From Mucilaginibacter sp. (GTDB lineage: Bacteria; Bacteroidota; Bacteroidia; Sphingobacteriales; Sphingobacteriaceae): a stretch of 64,000 bases of DNA. The notes beneath the pieces were generated by a model, which saw only the letters and a program-made list of their open reading frames with translations, was not told the DNA's origin and did no database searches. The position numbers and the translations under genes are program-made. Each line of letters begins with the position of its first letter. The stretch's first letter is position 1. Below, in pieces: positions 8,410 to 17,765 of this stretch. Location: assembly GCF_028288185.1 (NCBI RefSeq), contig NZ_JAQBOF010000004.1, forward strand, positions 113,187 to 177,186, read 5' to 3'.

Positions 8410-9650
8410 TGCGCGGTTTTAGCATTACCAGGCAATGAAACAAACAAGGTAAGTATTGCAGCCAGAACATAAAGGCCGGCCAGTATCCAGATAACGCCCA
8501 CGCTACCTGTACTGCCAATAAACAAGCCTACAATAGCCGGGCCTACAAAAACGGCCAAGCCGGCACCCAGGTTAAGCACCGCCATGGCTGCTCCTTTATC
8601 TTTTTTCACCAGCGATGGGGTTAACGCAGTTAGCGGCACAAAACCCGCCAGCAAACAACCCCAAACGCAACCGCACAGTAGCACTATCCAAAAGTTATTG
8701 CCAAATATCACCGGCGAATAATAAAACAATAGTGTGCTTAATGCGCAGCCTATGCAGCCAAACCAAAACACTGTGTTTTTCCAGCCAAAGGAATCGCCTA
8801 TAAAACCAAATATCAGGTTAAATAAAATGTTGGACATAAAAATGGTGGCCCACATTTGCAGCCATTGTATGGTAGAAAAACCATGTTGTTCCATATAAGA
8901 AGGCATAAATACCAAGAAGGCGAATTGCGAGGTGGTATTTATAATGCGAATAAGGCCACAAAGTAAAACTTTTGGCTCTTCACGCATGATGGTAAAGCCT
9001 TTTATCAATTCGTCAAACTTGCTGGTCTTATTAATAACAGTATTGGTTTCAAACCTGTCGCGATTAACCGCCAGGGCAAAAAAAGCACCTAACGACACCC
9101 AGAAGATAGAACTCCACAATGTAGTAAGGTAACCAAAATGGACAATTGCCCAACTTGAGTAGTATGCACCGAACACATTCAGCCCGCCAGTAAATACAAA
9201 CCAAAACCAACCTGCCGCAGTGCCTAATTTATTTTGCGGACTGCGATAACTTATCCATACCAAAAACGAATAAGCAAATAAAGGATAACCAAAGCCACGC
9301 AGCGCATATGTAACGAGCATTATAGAGTAATGCATATCGGGTAAGCCCAATCCAACAAAACCTGCCGTACCTATAATATAGATTAAGATGCCAGCCAGCA
9401 TTGTTTTACGTGGCCCGTAACTTTCAGTTAGCACGCCTGAAAACCAGGAAGAAATAGCTATCGTGATGCCGTAAACCGTAAACAATAAGGCAGACTCCTG
9501 GATATTTAAACCCCGGCTAATTACATAGGGACTTAACCAACCGCCCTCCAACCCATCACCCATCATAAATATCAGTATACCCAAGTAGCCCCAGGCTAGG
9601 TTTTTTGGCATACCTATTTTATCAAATAAGGAATTTTCTTTTTGCACCAT
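8382..9650 (-). CDS. MFS transporter, sugar/polyol type
   Basis: A 422-residue, about 12-helix major facilitator. The first loop has ISSWFSGVLTESYGPRKTMLAG, containing the MFS motif-A pattern (G-x-L-x-x-x-x-GxRk), and the helices are rich in G, F and W as in the RbtT/DalT/CsbX polyol-transporter group, to which I assign it tentatively. It should sit in the inner membrane and bring the pathway substrate into the cell. It is the first gene of the minus-strand catabolic operon, with its promoter in the region shared with the divergent DeoR-type regulator. Its last codons form one arm of a 22-bp inverted repeat. Confidence 0.85.
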   Translation of the reverse strand: MVQKENSLFDKIGMPKNLAWGYLGILIFMMGDGLEGGWLSPYVISRGLNIQESALLFTVYGITIAISSWFSGVLTESYGPRKTMLAGILIYIIGTAGFVGLGLPDMHYSIMLVTYALRGFGYPLFAYSFLVWISYRSPQNKLGTAAGWFWFVFTGGLNVFGAYYSSWAIVHFGYLTTLWSSIFWVSLGAFFALAVNRDRFETNTVINKTSKFDELIKGFTIMREEPKVLLCGLIRIINTTSQFAFLVFMPSYMEQHGFSTIQWLQMWATIFMSNILFNLIFGFIGDSFGWKNTVFWFGCIGCALSTLLFYYSPVIFGNNFWIVLLCGCVWGCLLAGFVPLTALTPSLVKKDKGAAMAVLNLGAGLAVFVGPAIVGLFIGSTGSVGVIWILAGLYVLAAILTLFVSLPGNAKTAHLVNELALS

Positions 9651-9892
9651 CCTTTTACGCTTTAAATTTTATAATTGGTTTAATACTTGGCAGTTGGCAA
9701 CAGGCGTTGTTAACCACCGTTTAATTAATTACAAATTGTTTCATTTAATTAAATAAACGTAAACAAATAAATGATTTAAAACAAAATAAAACAAAATTTA
9801 ATTAAAATAAATCTTTTGAAATTAATTGCCCTTATTAACTTAAAGCTTGGTAAACAATAATTTTTTATTTTAGCAGTATATTTAGCAGCTAA
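9651..9892. promoter_or_regulatory. Divergent promoter/operator region between transporter and DeoR-type regulator
   Basis: This 242-bp, very AT-rich spacer separates two divergent genes. The palindrome TTTAATTAAA occurs at 9744-9753 and 9797-9806, with a near copy TTTAATTAAT at 9720-9729, plus a direct repeat ACAAAATAAAACAAAAT in between. TATTTTAG at about 9867-9874, close to the regulator start, resembles the Bacteroidota -7 box. The evenly spaced palindromes are the best candidates for binding sites of the adjacent regulator; this is inference. Confidence 0.5.
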
Positions 9893-10657
9893 ATGAAAAA
9901 CATCACAGACAGGCACCAATTCATTCTTGAAAAATTAAAGAAGGAAGGCAAGGTTAATATCATTGAGCTTGTAGAGGAAATGGCTGTTTCTGGCGTTACC
10001 ATCCGGAAAGACTTGAAGCTCCTGGAGGATAAGAATCTCTTGTTCCGCACACGAGGCGGCGGATCTATCAATAATCCTTATGCTATAGACAGGCCTATCT
10101 ATGAAAAAGAATTTATCAATTCGGACGAAAAAAAGAAGATAGCACGCGCCGCTATTGAACTGATAGGCCAAACCGATTCTATAATGATAGGGTCCGGAAC
10201 GACGGTTTTTGAAATGGCTCGAACACTGCATCCCAATACCCATTTAACAGTAATTACCCCCGCCCTCAAAGTTGGGCTTGAGTTAAGCAACCGACCGAAT
10301 GTTGAAGTATTGCAATTAGGCGGATTAATAAGGTCAAACTCATCATCCGTTGCTGGAGGGCACGCAATTAGGGTATTGAGCGAAATATCGTGCAGCATCC
10401 TTTTTATTGGGGTTGATGGCATTGATGTTGATTTTGGTATCTCCATTTCTAACCTTTCTGAAGCATCGTTGAATCAGAAAATGATAGATACAGCACAAAC
10501 TGTTGTCATACTTGCAGATAGCACGAAGTTTGGCCGCCGTGGCTTGGGCCGTATTTGCGGTTTTGAACAGGTGCAATATATTATTACTGATAGTAAGGTG
10601 TCTAAAAGCACTATAAGAGCTATTGAAGAAAAGGGCATTAAAGTAATAATAGCCTGA
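9893..10657 (+). CDS. DeoR/GlpR-family transcriptional regulator
   Basis: A 254-residue regulator with the family's two domains. An N-terminal winged helix (about residues 6-58) contains MAVSGVTIRKDLKLLEDKNLL and the wing RTRGGG. The C-terminal sugar-phosphate sensor domain contains DSIMIGSGTTVFEMARTL and later VVILADSTKFGRRG. Members usually repress catabolic operons and are released by a phosphorylated sugar. It is transcribed away from the transporter-kinase operon and is probably its regulator, with one of the FGGY kinase products as inducer. Its 3' end faces the GH106-like gene across 46 bp. Confidence 0.92.
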   Translation: MKNITDRHQFILEKLKKEGKVNIIELVEEMAVSGVTIRKDLKLLEDKNLLFRTRGGGSINNPYAIDRPIYEKEFINSDEKKKIARAAIELIGQTDSIMIGSGTTVFEMARTLHPNTHLTVITPALKVGLELSNRPNVEVLQLGGLIRSNSSSVAGGHAIRVLSEISCSILFIGVDGIDVDFGISISNLSEASLNQKMIDTAQTVVILADSTKFGRRGLGRICGFEQVQYIITDSKVSKSTIRAIEEKGIKVIIA

Positions 10658-10703
10658 TAAAAAGATATCAAAGAACTATGCCTTTGCTTATTATTTAGCG
10701 CAA

Positions 10704-13559
10704 TTAACCCAGTTCCACCGGCCCCATTACTCCCTGCGGGTACAACGGCTGTTTTTTATTGGTAAGCCACTTTACCGTATCTTTATTATCTTTCAAAGAG
10801 GTTTCCATCCAGTTTCCTAAAGTAGTGGTTAACTTTATACTTAATACGTTATTGCCTTGCTTGAGCACACCTTTTACAGGATAAATATGATCGCCATACC
10901 AGCGGTTACCCAGGTTTTTTCCATTCACTGTAACCTCACTTACGCCGGCCACCTTCCCCAAATTAAGAGTTTGTGCTTCGGTGGGGTTATTTATTGTAAA
11001 AGTATTTTCGTAGACCGCGTTCCCGGCAAAACCTACCAACTTGCTGTCATCTTTGAAATCAACTAACCTTTCTAATTTTCGGGTTTTGCGGGTGCCGTCA
11101 TAATGATTCAATACAACATTCCAAGGGCTGTCAATAGTTTGTAATACCTTTGTACCCGGGCTAAGCTGTACAAATTTTTCGCCTTGGGTATTATTATCAA
11201 ATACTATAAGTTGCGTATCGGCCGGGCCCAGCTTGATTTTTAATTTATTCTTTTTACCCTCAGTCGGGTAAATATACCTTTCGCCTGTTTCAGGGTTCCA
11301 TAGCCAAGCTGTTTTATTAGGCGCCAAATCAAACTCAGCATTGAGTTCAAACCGGTCGGTATTGCTATAATTACTGAAAAAATAGGCATCGCTATCTGTG
11401 GTTTTGTAATGTACCTGCGCTACCGTTATTTGTGGCTGATCAAGCGTTACAAAAGGTTTCAGAATATAATGTTTTTGCAAGCCCTGGTACCAATCAACAA
11501 TCTTGATATCAGGCGTTGGTGCCGGGTAAACAGATACATTTTTGCTGTTGATACTATTCATTACAGCGGCTATCTGCCTATCAAGGTCGGCATAATTATA
11601 AAATCCCGGCGCCTTTGATGGCCTACGCGCTATAAAGATGATCTGGCCGCCTGCATCCGCATAGCGTTTAAACGCTTTTACGGTATCTAAATGTAGCGTA
11701 TCTGCTTCTACAACTATCAGTGTTTTATACTGCCTTGGTCCATAAGTTAGCTTACCGTTAGGGAACGTCGCCTTTTGCATAATGCTTTCGCTTATGTAAT
11801 CGCAACCGCTACCATTTTGGTGGATGGCTTCCCAAATATTGTGCATGTATTCTGGATAAGATTTTTCCGGAAACGGGTCCCATGGGGCGCTAAATTTGCT
11901 CCACAAATCAGGCAACGGGTGCATTACTGCGATGTCTGACTGCATTTCCGCGTTTTGAAACAAACCTGATAATCGGCCTTTATAACTTACAAACTCTTTT
12001 AAATAAGGCCACCAGGGATTCCGTTCATTAAAAAACGTACCGTAGCGCACCCAGCCCGGGAAAGGCGCCTCTTGAGGACTGTAATTAAAACCGTGCAATA
12101 TAGAGTGGCTAACCCCGGAGAGATTGCTTTGATCGCTGGTTTGTTTAATGCGTTCAAGCGTATCATTAAAAACCACCTCGGTGTTGGTGATCTCCTCGGC
12201 GCTCATTACCTTTTTACCGGTAAGCCGTACGGCCGACGAAACGAATTTGTTGACAGATGAATAAGCCCGGCCCTGTACGTAATTGAAATCCTTTAAATTC
12301 TGTCCTACATAGTTTCGCAGCCAGGTTTCGCCTTCAGGAATATCCAGTTGCATACTTGAATCGGAGGGATGAAACTCCCTGCCGTAAGCTTGCATTCGCG
12401 ATTTAACACCATGTGTTTTACACCACACGACAAAAGTTTCCATAAAACGTTCCTGAAACAATTCGTGCTTGGTTATTTCAAAGTCATAGCGCACACGTTC
12501 TAAAACAGCGTTCAATTCATCGCCCACAGTCGACCCATATTTCCCTTTTATAGGCCTACCTTGTGAGCCAATTTTAAACAGAATGAACGGAAAATAGGGC
12601 ATTAAATCGTATTTGCGGCGTTGCTTAAACTGCTCGCGCATATCACTGCACCAGTTGGTGCCCTGCAACTCCATGCTGTCTGTAAAAACCGAACGGAACT
12701 TGTTGCCCAACAGTCCTATTTTAGGGGTTAAGGCATCCGACATTTTATCAAGATACTTTTGTACCGCTTCTTTATTGTAGTGGTTAAGTACCGGCCCTGA
12801 TGCGCCGGGAGCCCCCAGAATAACATTCATATACCCGGTTATTTTCACCAGGAAATAAAGCACATGGTTGCCTTCGGGCACATTAACAATAAGCGTATCT
12901 TTTGTTATCTGCGCATCCAAATCAATTACGCTCTCCAACTTATCAAGCTTGGCCGGTGCCAGGCGCACATAAGCCAGCTCCTTAAAACACTTTGGGTTTT
13001 TAGTTGAAAATGCAGGGTCAACAATCTTTACCAATTCGGCGTTGGTAACAGTTATTGTTTGCGGGCCTGTTACATCTTTGGTACCCAGCGCCATTATTTG
13101 AGTTTGCTCTTCTTTACTTAAAAATTCGCCGCCAAAGGGCCATCCAGATCCCATGATGATATCGCATATCATGCCGCGCTTTTTAGCTTCGGCCAGGGCA
13201 TATTCTATCAAGTCAAGCCATTCATCACTAAGCCAGTTACACTCGTTATAATTCAATGGGTCGGACGTATCTGGAAAACGAATGGAGTTTATCTCAACCC
13301 CACCTACACCTAATGCGTTAAGCATATCCAGTTCTCTCGATATTTCTTTCTTTACTACCCGGTTACCGTTCCACCACCAGCGAACAAACGGTTTTGACGT
13401 ATTAACCGGATTTTTAAAAGCTGAATACAGATCACCTTCCGGCGCTAAACCCTCACCGGTAAAACCATACCAATTCGCATTTTTGGTGATGCGTGCCAAT
13501 GGCAATCCGGCCACGGTTGCCGAACTTAATTTAATAAATTTTCTTCTGTTCAAACTCAT
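10704..13559 (-). CDS. GH106-like glycosyl hydrolase, Tat-exported
   Basis: A 951-residue enzyme resembling the Bacteroidota glycosyl hydrolases grouped with GH106 alpha-L-rhamnosidases. The N-terminus has a twin-arginine signal (NRRKFIKLSSATVAG), implying export as a folded protein. VRWWWNGNRVVKKEISRELDML opens a TIM-barrel domain typical of this group. The C-terminus ends in a beta-sandwich: FAGNAVYENTFTI, VSEVTVNGKNLGNRWYG and GNNVLSIKLTTTLGNW, a galactose-binding-like fold. It lies 15 bp after the next gene, a second member of the family, so the two are translated from one message. Rhamnosidase activity is likely but not proven; side-chain rhamnose of pectin or glycosides would be a substrate. 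Confidence 0.8.
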   Translation of the reverse strand: MSLNRRKFIKLSSATVAGLPLARITKNANWYGFTGEGLAPEGDLYSAFKNPVNTSKPFVRWWWNGNRVVKKEISRELDMLNALGVGGVEINSIRFPDTSDPLNYNECNWLSDEWLDLIEYALAEAKKRGMICDIIMGSGWPFGGEFLSKEEQTQIMALGTKDVTGPQTITVTNAELVKIVDPAFSTKNPKCFKELAYVRLAPAKLDKLESVIDLDAQITKDTLIVNVPEGNHVLYFLVKITGYMNVILGAPGASGPVLNHYNKEAVQKYLDKMSDALTPKIGLLGNKFRSVFTDSMELQGTNWCSDMREQFKQRRKYDLMPYFPFILFKIGSQGRPIKGKYGSTVGDELNAVLERVRYDFEITKHELFQERFMETFVVWCKTHGVKSRMQAYGREFHPSDSSMQLDIPEGETWLRNYVGQNLKDFNYVQGRAYSSVNKFVSSAVRLTGKKVMSAEEITNTEVVFNDTLERIKQTSDQSNLSGVSHSILHGFNYSPQEAPFPGWVRYGTFFNERNPWWPYLKEFVSYKGRLSGLFQNAEMQSDIAVMHPLPDLWSKFSAPWDPFPEKSYPEYMHNIWEAIHQNGSGCDYISESIMQKATFPNGKLTYGPRQYKTLIVVEADTLHLDTVKAFKRYADAGGQIIFIARRPSKAPGFYNYADLDRQIAAVMNSINSKNVSVYPAPTPDIKIVDWYQGLQKHYILKPFVTLDQPQITVAQVHYKTTDSDAYFFSNYSNTDRFELNAEFDLAPNKTAWLWNPETGERYIYPTEGKKNKLKIKLGPADTQLIVFDNNTQGEKFVQLSPGTKVLQTIDSPWNVVLNHYDGTRKTRKLERLVDFKDDSKLVGFAGNAVYENTFTINNPTEAQTLNLGKVAGVSEVTVNGKNLGNRWYGDHIYPVKGVLKQGNNVLSIKLTTTLGNWMETSLKDNKDTVKWLTNKKQPLYPQGVMGPVELG

Positions 13560-13574
13560 AATTTAAATTGGTTG

Positions 13575-16500
13575 TTAGCTTTCGGCTAATATTGTTATTG
13601 GCCCCAGCAAGCCTGATGGTAGCAGTGGCGTATCGGCCTTGACGGGGATATTGGTATTGGTTAACCGCTTCTGTGCCGGTAATGCCGCATCACCAATAAG
13701 CCGGTTAAGCCACAGGTTTACTATTTCTATTTTCAATTGATTTTCGCCGGTTCTTAGGGCAGCCGAGATATCTATCCGCCAGGGTGAGGTCCATACAATG
13801 CCCAGATGTTTACCATTTAAGGTAACATCAGCAATGTTTTTCACCAAGCCTAGATCAAGGTAAACGGGGGTTTTTAAGCCTACATCTAGATTAAAAAATT
13901 TTGTGTAGACCGCATTGCCAGAGAAATGCCGGATCTTTTCATCGCTGCTTTGACTCCAATCCTGTAGTGTCTCAAAAACCACTGACGTTGGACCGCCCCA
14001 TTTAACATCAAAGGCTACATTCCAGGCTCCGGTGAGTTCCTTTATCGTCTTTAACTCAGGAAAGTTAGGAGCAATTAATGGCGTGGTTAACCCATTGGCT
14101 TGGGGGAAAACAATAAACCAGGATTGGAAAGACTCAAACGCTAAATCTATCATTATTCGGCCGCTTACTACTTTGTAGTTTACCTTATCTTTAATTTTGC
14201 CAGTTACCGCGTCCCATATCTGCGGCGCGTGTTTACTAATACGGAAAGTACAGTCAGCCCTTAATGGCTTGCCATGACGGTTAGTTACAAAATAAATTTC
14301 TGCTTCCGGTGAGTTGCGATGTATGTAATCAAGCCAGCCCCCTTCTGCTGCCGCATACTCAAAATCAGGCTGGATGTTTTTGTTTAATAATACTTGCCGT
14401 ATAGTTTCGCCAAAAATCATTTGTCCGCTGCCATAATGGTTTTGTGTGATCGCTTTGCCGTCTATTTTACCCCAAACCATCGCTGCCAACGCGTTTAGTT
14501 CAGCATCGCATTGCGGATAGTTTTTCAATCCTGAATCCTGGATCGGTTTGGGCCCAATAACCGTTGCGCCAGCCTTAACCAACTCGCTGATCCTTTGCAA
14601 AACCGGTAAAGGCATTAGGCGGGTATCAGGCAAAACCAGCACCGCGTAATTCATCCCGTCGGGCAATATAATGCGCCCATTTGTAGTAGCTACGCGGGTA
14701 AGTAAAACTTCTTCATTACAAACATCATAATCATAACCCCTGCCTAATGATGGATCGATATGCTTTTGGGCTACCAAATTGGGCGTGATGTCACCATTGT
14801 AAAACAAAACATCGGCCACAAATATGCCGGCGCGCAGCAGGTACTGACAACGTGCTACGTAGGTAAAAAAAGCGCTCGATTTTTCCCACCAGGTAACATT
14901 AGGATTAAAATGCGTTCCGGCACCATACTCGTAACCTGGTTTGCCATCTTTTGGCCGGCTGGCGGTTGAGGTGTGGATAGCAATACGGTTAACACCTTCG
15001 CAGTAAGCTCGGTCTAACGCCTGTTTTAGCGATCCGGGATAGTCCAGCCAGTGTCGCATTGTAGTAAACGACTCGGCAGATACCGTAGCCTTCCCATAAA
15101 TATGCGCAGCCGATGCCGCCATTTTTGTAACCTTATTTTGCCCCTTATCCAGTCGCGATACACCATAAGCTTTGTCTTCTGTTAGCGTACTTTCATCCTC
15201 ATGGTTTGGTCCAAGCCAAAACTCGCCCATTGGGAAATCACTTCGCCCTAAATTTTTTAGCCCGTCCATACACATGGTGCCAGAGCGGCTTGGTCCTGCG
15301 GCTTCGTTTTGCACCTTCAAGCCTTCGGTGTGGCACAAGTCAGCAAAGTGTTTGTAATGCTCGTCGGCCATCAAATCGCCAAGCGTTTTCCGGTAATCGT
15401 TAAGGAAACGGTCGGATATTTCGGCGCTGCCTATAAGATAGCCCGACAATATGGGCAAATATGGCGCGGCATCATAACCGCGGTACTTTTTAAAATGTGT
15501 CAGGATATTTGCAGTCCAATTGGGAAAACCATCCTCAAAGCTATCATCACAAAAATATAGCGGTTTATTACCCACCTTTGCCGCTTCGGTAATCAACATT
15601 CGCCCCCATTTTTCAAATTGCAGATCAACTCCTTTATGATCAAACCAATCCACTGAAAGGCCATCGGCTTCCGGCTGGGCAATCATTAGGCGCGAGCCCG
15701 TCATCCGGTGCCCGGTACGGATTATTTTCCAATTGCCAACAGGCACCTCCCAATCCAGCCGGCCATCCTTATCCATCTTTCCGGTAAGGTCAATTATCAT
15801 GTTAACCGGCGCTGCCTGGTCTGTCCCTTCATTGCCCCAGGGTTGCATCACCGGTTTCATCACGTCAACTGCCAATATAAAATTACTGGCATCTTTATGG
15901 TTGGTTTTAGCTGCTAACACTTTAGCTCTGTCCCCTTTTATTTTACCGCAATCGGCCGGGATAGCAACAATTGATGTATCGCGGTAATCCAGTTTATCTA
16001 AAGGTAAGTCAATATATTCCTTAACCCCCGGGGGATTGAATACATTATCATAACCCACCCTATTGCCCGGTAAAGGCAACTTACCCGAGAAATTTTGCGG
16101 CCCGTTTACTTCCAATTCAGATTGCAGGTACCAGCGCCCGGAAAGTTCGGGGGTTATCCAGGGGCCGCCCATAGCCCAGCCCGAGCAAAGATTTATTCCC
16201 ACACCAATTTTAAGCCGCTTGGCCTCTTTCATGGCATGGCGGTAAAGCTCTTTCCATTCTTCGGAAAATAGTTTTGCCCCCTGCGGATAAGGAACACCCC
16301 CTAACCCGCCTGCCGAATTTACCAACAAAACCTGACCCATACCTTTATCCCGATATTCTTCCAGGTCGCGGGTGATGCCTTCTTTATCAACTAGGCCATT
16401 AAACCACCACCAGTAACAGGATGATTTTACTTCATCTGGTGGGTGCAGGAAATTTTTACGTAGTTGCTGAAGGCCTATTACTTCTACACCATTTACTATG

Positions 16501-16586
16501 GCGGCTACTGCATTTGAATTTAATAAAGCTACGCTTGTAGCGGCTATAGCACCTATCCCTAAAAATTTCCTGCGATTTATCTGCAT
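13575..16586 (-). CDS. GH106-like glycosyl hydrolase, Tat-exported, paralogue
   Basis: A 1003-residue paralogue of the downstream hydrolase, with the same layout. It has a twin-arginine signal (NRRKFLGIGAIAATSVA), a barrel start SCYWWWFNGLVDKEGITRDLEEY, GVGINLCSGWAMGGPW, and YFCDDSFEDGFPNWT with acidic residues that may be catalytic. The C-terminal carbohydrate-binding sandwich has FSGNAVYTKFF, ADVTLNGKHLGIVWTSPW and GENQLKIEIVNLWLNRLIGD. It is probably the first gene of a two-gene operon; no SusC/SusD pair is present in the window. Confidence in the family is good; the linkage specificity is unknown. Confidence 0.8.
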   Translation of the reverse strand: MQINRRKFLGIGAIAATSVALLNSNAVAAIVNGVEVIGLQQLRKNFLHPPDEVKSSCYWWWFNGLVDKEGITRDLEEYRDKGMGQVLLVNSAGGLGGVPYPQGAKLFSEEWKELYRHAMKEAKRLKIGVGINLCSGWAMGGPWITPELSGRWYLQSELEVNGPQNFSGKLPLPGNRVGYDNVFNPPGVKEYIDLPLDKLDYRDTSIVAIPADCGKIKGDRAKVLAAKTNHKDASNFILAVDVMKPVMQPWGNEGTDQAAPVNMIIDLTGKMDKDGRLDWEVPVGNWKIIRTGHRMTGSRLMIAQPEADGLSVDWFDHKGVDLQFEKWGRMLITEAAKVGNKPLYFCDDSFEDGFPNWTANILTHFKKYRGYDAAPYLPILSGYLIGSAEISDRFLNDYRKTLGDLMADEHYKHFADLCHTEGLKVQNEAAGPSRSGTMCMDGLKNLGRSDFPMGEFWLGPNHEDESTLTEDKAYGVSRLDKGQNKVTKMAASAAHIYGKATVSAESFTTMRHWLDYPGSLKQALDRAYCEGVNRIAIHTSTASRPKDGKPGYEYGAGTHFNPNVTWWEKSSAFFTYVARCQYLLRAGIFVADVLFYNGDITPNLVAQKHIDPSLGRGYDYDVCNEEVLLTRVATTNGRIILPDGMNYAVLVLPDTRLMPLPVLQRISELVKAGATVIGPKPIQDSGLKNYPQCDAELNALAAMVWGKIDGKAITQNHYGSGQMIFGETIRQVLLNKNIQPDFEYAAAEGGWLDYIHRNSPEAEIYFVTNRHGKPLRADCTFRISKHAPQIWDAVTGKIKDKVNYKVVSGRIMIDLAFESFQSWFIVFPQANGLTTPLIAPNFPELKTIKELTGAWNVAFDVKWGGPTSVVFETLQDWSQSSDEKIRHFSGNAVYTKFFNLDVGLKTPVYLDLGLVKNIADVTLNGKHLGIVWTSPWRIDISAALRTGENQLKIEIVNLWLNRLIGDAALPAQKRLTNTNIPVKADTPLLPSGLLGPITILAES

Positions 16587-17239
16587 TATAATTTTAAAAC
16601 CTAAATATTAATCCCCAGAGTTTTGTGTTAATTGTTTATTTAAACTAACTCAGCCGCCGGTATAAGATACAGCAGCCGGTTATAGCAGCCGCCTATGCTT
16701 ATTTTTCCTATTATAAAATAAGACATTTTACCTGTTGGCGACCAAAGGAAAACAATATACTTTACGGCCGAGCAGGTCAGATAATTGCCGGCGTTTTAAA
16801 TACTTTCAATATAACCCATGGAAGCATCAAGACATTTGTCATTAGCTTCATTGTCTAACCAAACGCCCCGCCAAAACGCTTTTTTCTAAAAGAGCAAATA
16901 CAGTTTTCGTTGTATACTGATTGATTACCAAGGTAGTTAAAGGGTACATCTAATGCCCCGAAAGCTATTTATAATTTAGAATAAAGGTATTTAATTTAAT
17001 TTTGTTCTTCATAGCGCCGTTTTTTAACATAAAACATATTTAATGCCACTATTAGGCTTCTAAAAGCACCCCGTAGTATCTAAAGCATCGCTACAAAAAA
17101 GGATAGTCAGTTTGATCCGGAATACGCTGGTCACTTTTAACGATCCTGAGTTAGAGTGTGCCTAACAATTTATAAATGATTATCTGTTAATTGAACCAGT
17201 AGTTACAACTGATGCTTAGATCAAATTTATAACTAGCGT

Positions 17240-17290
17240 CAAATCCCGCCAAATCACACCAAAAATATATCCCCTATTTCATCCCCCATG
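17240..17290. repeat. Dispersed ATCCCC-type repeat, right-end type
   Basis: CAAATC, CCAAATCAC and ATCCCCTATTTCATCCCCC appear in the same order as at 48565-48612. The motif is the inverse of the one ending the repeats at 3653-3671 and 47563-47581. A looser copy (ATCCCCTATTATTTCCCCC) lies at 17454-17472. The recurrent position next to a hairpin suggests recombinase arm sites at the end of an integrative element; this is inference. Confidence 0.6.
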
Positions 17291-17295
17291 AAGCA

Positions 17296-17331
17296 AAAAA
17301 CGCCTTTTTCGTGCATGAAAAAGGCGTTTTT
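17296..17331. terminator. Strong hairpin, rho-independent terminator type
   Basis: A perfect 15-bp stem (AAAAACGCCTTTTTC with its reverse complement) closes over the loop GTGCAT. A-rich and T-rich flanks make it work in both directions. Related weaker hairpins stand at equivalent places in the repeat copies near 3.8 and 48.6 kb. Confidence 0.8.
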
Positions 17332-17353
17332 AGTGGTCCCGACGAGAATATAG
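17332..17353 (-). other. Possible attachment-site remnant (tRNA 3'-end-like)
   Basis: On the minus strand this reads ATTCTCGTCGGGACCACT, which looks like a T-arm remainder plus a 3' acceptor strand (TCGGGAC) and CCA, as left when an integrase element recombines at a tRNA 3' end. No cloverleaf can be built, so this is not a working tRNA. The call rests on pattern recognition and on the adjacent ATCCCC motif and hairpin. Confidence 0.4.
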
Positions 17354-17517
17354 ATTCTATTCATGAATTGGCTATCGAACTGTAATTATCACACCAATTT
17401 AATTCAAAAACGATCAAATCCGTCTGTTTTAATTCAAATTCATATCCCCTATTATTTCCCCCTATTTTTACCAATAAATAATCTACATTACAATGTAGGT
17501 CTTTCGTAATTCAAAAA

Positions 17518-17765
17518 CTATTTAATATTACTTTGATAAACATAAAGCCTTTTTGGGTTTAGTGGTTCATCAATTATTACCAGGCATTTGCTTTTGCCGT
17601 CACGGGTTGCGGTAACCAAGGAAGCTGCTTTATTGCCTTGCTTCGCTCAAAAGCAATATCAAGTTTCACGATCCAAGTATCTGCATCAACCTTCCAAACT
17701 TGATTTTGATATTTGAAATAACCAAAGGCTTTGCGGTTGCTTCCTTCGTATTGACCATCAAGCCT
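17518..17765 (-). pseudogene. Frame-broken C-terminal coding remnant
   Basis: Two other minus-strand frames overlapping and following the 3' end of the HTH gene read like protein. One (about 17765 to 17577) gives GYFKYQNQVWKVDADTW then IVKLDIAFERSK; the next (about 17640 to 17518) gives KQGNKAASLVTATRDGKSKC then LVIIDEPLNPKRLYVYQSN before a stop. Together they look like one domain interrupted by a shift near 17640, and the HTH gene enters the first of these frames if one shift is allowed near 17765. Either the HTH gene has lost its C-terminus to two frameshifts, or a second small gene has decayed. No family was recognised. Confidence 0.45.

Larger units (their letters stand above)
16587..17517. 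other. Gene-free spacer with element-end remnants
   Basis: No supportable gene was found in this 931-bp stretch. The first half shows nothing notable. From 17240 onward it carries an element end: a CAAATC/CCAAATCAC leader like that at 48565, an ATCCCC motif, a strong hairpin and a short sequence resembling the 3' end of a tRNA. A further ATCCCC-type copy lies at 17452-17472. A lost integrase is the simplest explanation, though no integrase remnant could be read. Confidence 0.5.

Noticed and set aside
10857..16245. Plus-strand open frames antisense to the two GH106-like genes
   Set aside because: The minus-strand proteins are full-length with Tat signals and conserved domains; the antisense frames lack any recognisable features.
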